The notes under the pieces were generated by a model that saw only the letters and a list, made by a program, of their open reading frames with translations, made no database searches and was not told where the DNA came from. A program made the translations under genes and the position numbers. From Flammeovirgaceae bacterium UBA2786 (lineage in GTDB: Bacteria > Bacteroidota > Bacteroidia > Cytophagales > Cyclobacteriaceae), in NCBI GenBank assembly GCA_002352225.1, contig DEIA01000042.1, forward strand, positions 1 to 64,000: a stretch of 64,000 nucleotides of DNA, in the 5' to 3' direction. Shown here piece after piece: positions 63,720-64,000 of this stretch (within the stretch, counting starts at the first letter, position 1; the number at the start of each line of letters is the position of its first letter).

Positions 63720-64000
63720 TTAATTATTGCCACCCATCTTTGCCATTTCCTTTTCAAAGGTCTCTTTAAACTTTTCGTAATCGTAATCGATTTTGAGGCG
63801 CTCGTCTTTGCTCAGGCGCTCGTTGTACTTCGATACTAACTGATCGGCAGAAAGCTCAATCGCTACATAGGTTTTGTACGTGCCTGATTCAGTCTTCATC
63901 AGTTTTTCGCACAAGGTTGTAATTCCTGACAAAGTCTGGTCAACTACTTCGCGGTTCAAACTCTCGAAGCGCTCTTCTACTTCTTCTTTATTATTGAACT
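63720..64000 (-). CDS. Probable LPP20-like protein, N-terminus beyond window
   Basis: C-terminal 93 codons; the frame stays open to the right edge, so a TTG at 63959 is not the true start. The visible end includes KTYVAIELSADQLVSKYNER and LKIDYDYEKFKETFEKEM, ending GGNN. This resembles the C-terminus of LPP20-family (Helicobacter LPP20-like) lipoproteins of Bacteroidota. Family assignment is moderate; the N-terminal lipobox, if any, lies outside. Followed by a clear terminator. Confidence 0.6.
   Translation of the reverse strand, partial: FNNKEEVEERFESLNREVVDQTLSGITTLCEKLMKTESGTYKTYVAIELSADQLVSKYNERLSKDERLKIDYDYEKFKETFEKEMAKMGGNN

Noticed and set aside
1..64000. Search for tRNA, rRNA, transposase or phage genes
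   Set aside because: None seen by eye in the translations or in intergenic gaps; a tRNAscan or Rfam search was not possible here.

Overview
The window reads as chromosomal DNA of a Bacteroidota bacterium, most likely of the order Cytophagales. The signs are a LpxC-FabZ fusion, the type IX secretion (T9SS) regulator PorX, a secreted protein with a gliding-motility type C-terminal domain, Bacteroidota-restricted families (DUF3822, DUF4296), few Shine-Dalgarno sequences, and repeated promoter -7 elements of the Bacteroidota form TAnnTTTG. I see no rRNA, tRNA, CRISPR array, phage or insertion sequence. Genus-level placement is not supported by what I can see.

Layout. 1-8651 (minus) is the N-terminal part of a giant secreted protein with at least 2883 residues, built from 33 repeats of two Ig-like types (18 MBG-like, 15 of a second type); its C-terminus lies outside the window. 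8828-14100 holds a membrane glycosyltransferase, a double-FKBP lipoprotein, a patatin phospholipase, an RhlE-type RNA helicase with a long structured leader, and a phosphodiesterase. 14104-14664 is a broken DUF433/DUF5615 toxin-antitoxin-like pair in which each gene lacks one base. 14798-24289 has an OmpA-like periplasmic protein, a 50-residue basic protein, hisS, hutH, a T9SS-type surface protein, ybaB, a glycosyltransferase and a PspC protein. 24494-35345 has an OmpA/TPR lipoprotein, pdhB, a fahA operon, an rRNA methyltransferase, an MFS carrier and valS.

35405-39356 (minus) is a secreted protein followed by the operon porX-tsaE-ald. 39416-44629 is the lipid A block: HD hydrolase, lpxD, lpxC-fabZ, lpxA and an orphan ABC ATPase. 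44747-50945 contains a small lipoprotein, mutS2 with a DUF4296 lipoprotein, and a short Bat operon (DUF58, BatD-like, BatA). 50936-53102 pairs a GH3 adenylating enzyme with a LysE exporter. 53241-60202 contains DUF423, DUF1573, two NUDIX proteins, a membrane-anchored protein plus DUF3822 plus coaD, pyrE, a sugar porter and a CAP protein. 60254-63415 is a 1053-residue BNR/VPS10-type repeat protein, followed by an intergenic repeat with three overlapping inverted repeats and the 3' end of a probable LPP20-like gene.

Most genes are housekeeping or envelope genes. Points that stand out are the mosaic repeat giant, the doubly frameshifted toxin-antitoxin remnant, the GH3-LysE pair, the DUF3822 pair, the rhlE leader, the folding repeat near the right end, and five convergent gene pairs whose stop codons overlap by exactly four bases. 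None of these proves a new system; the best candidates are given as hypotheses with tests.
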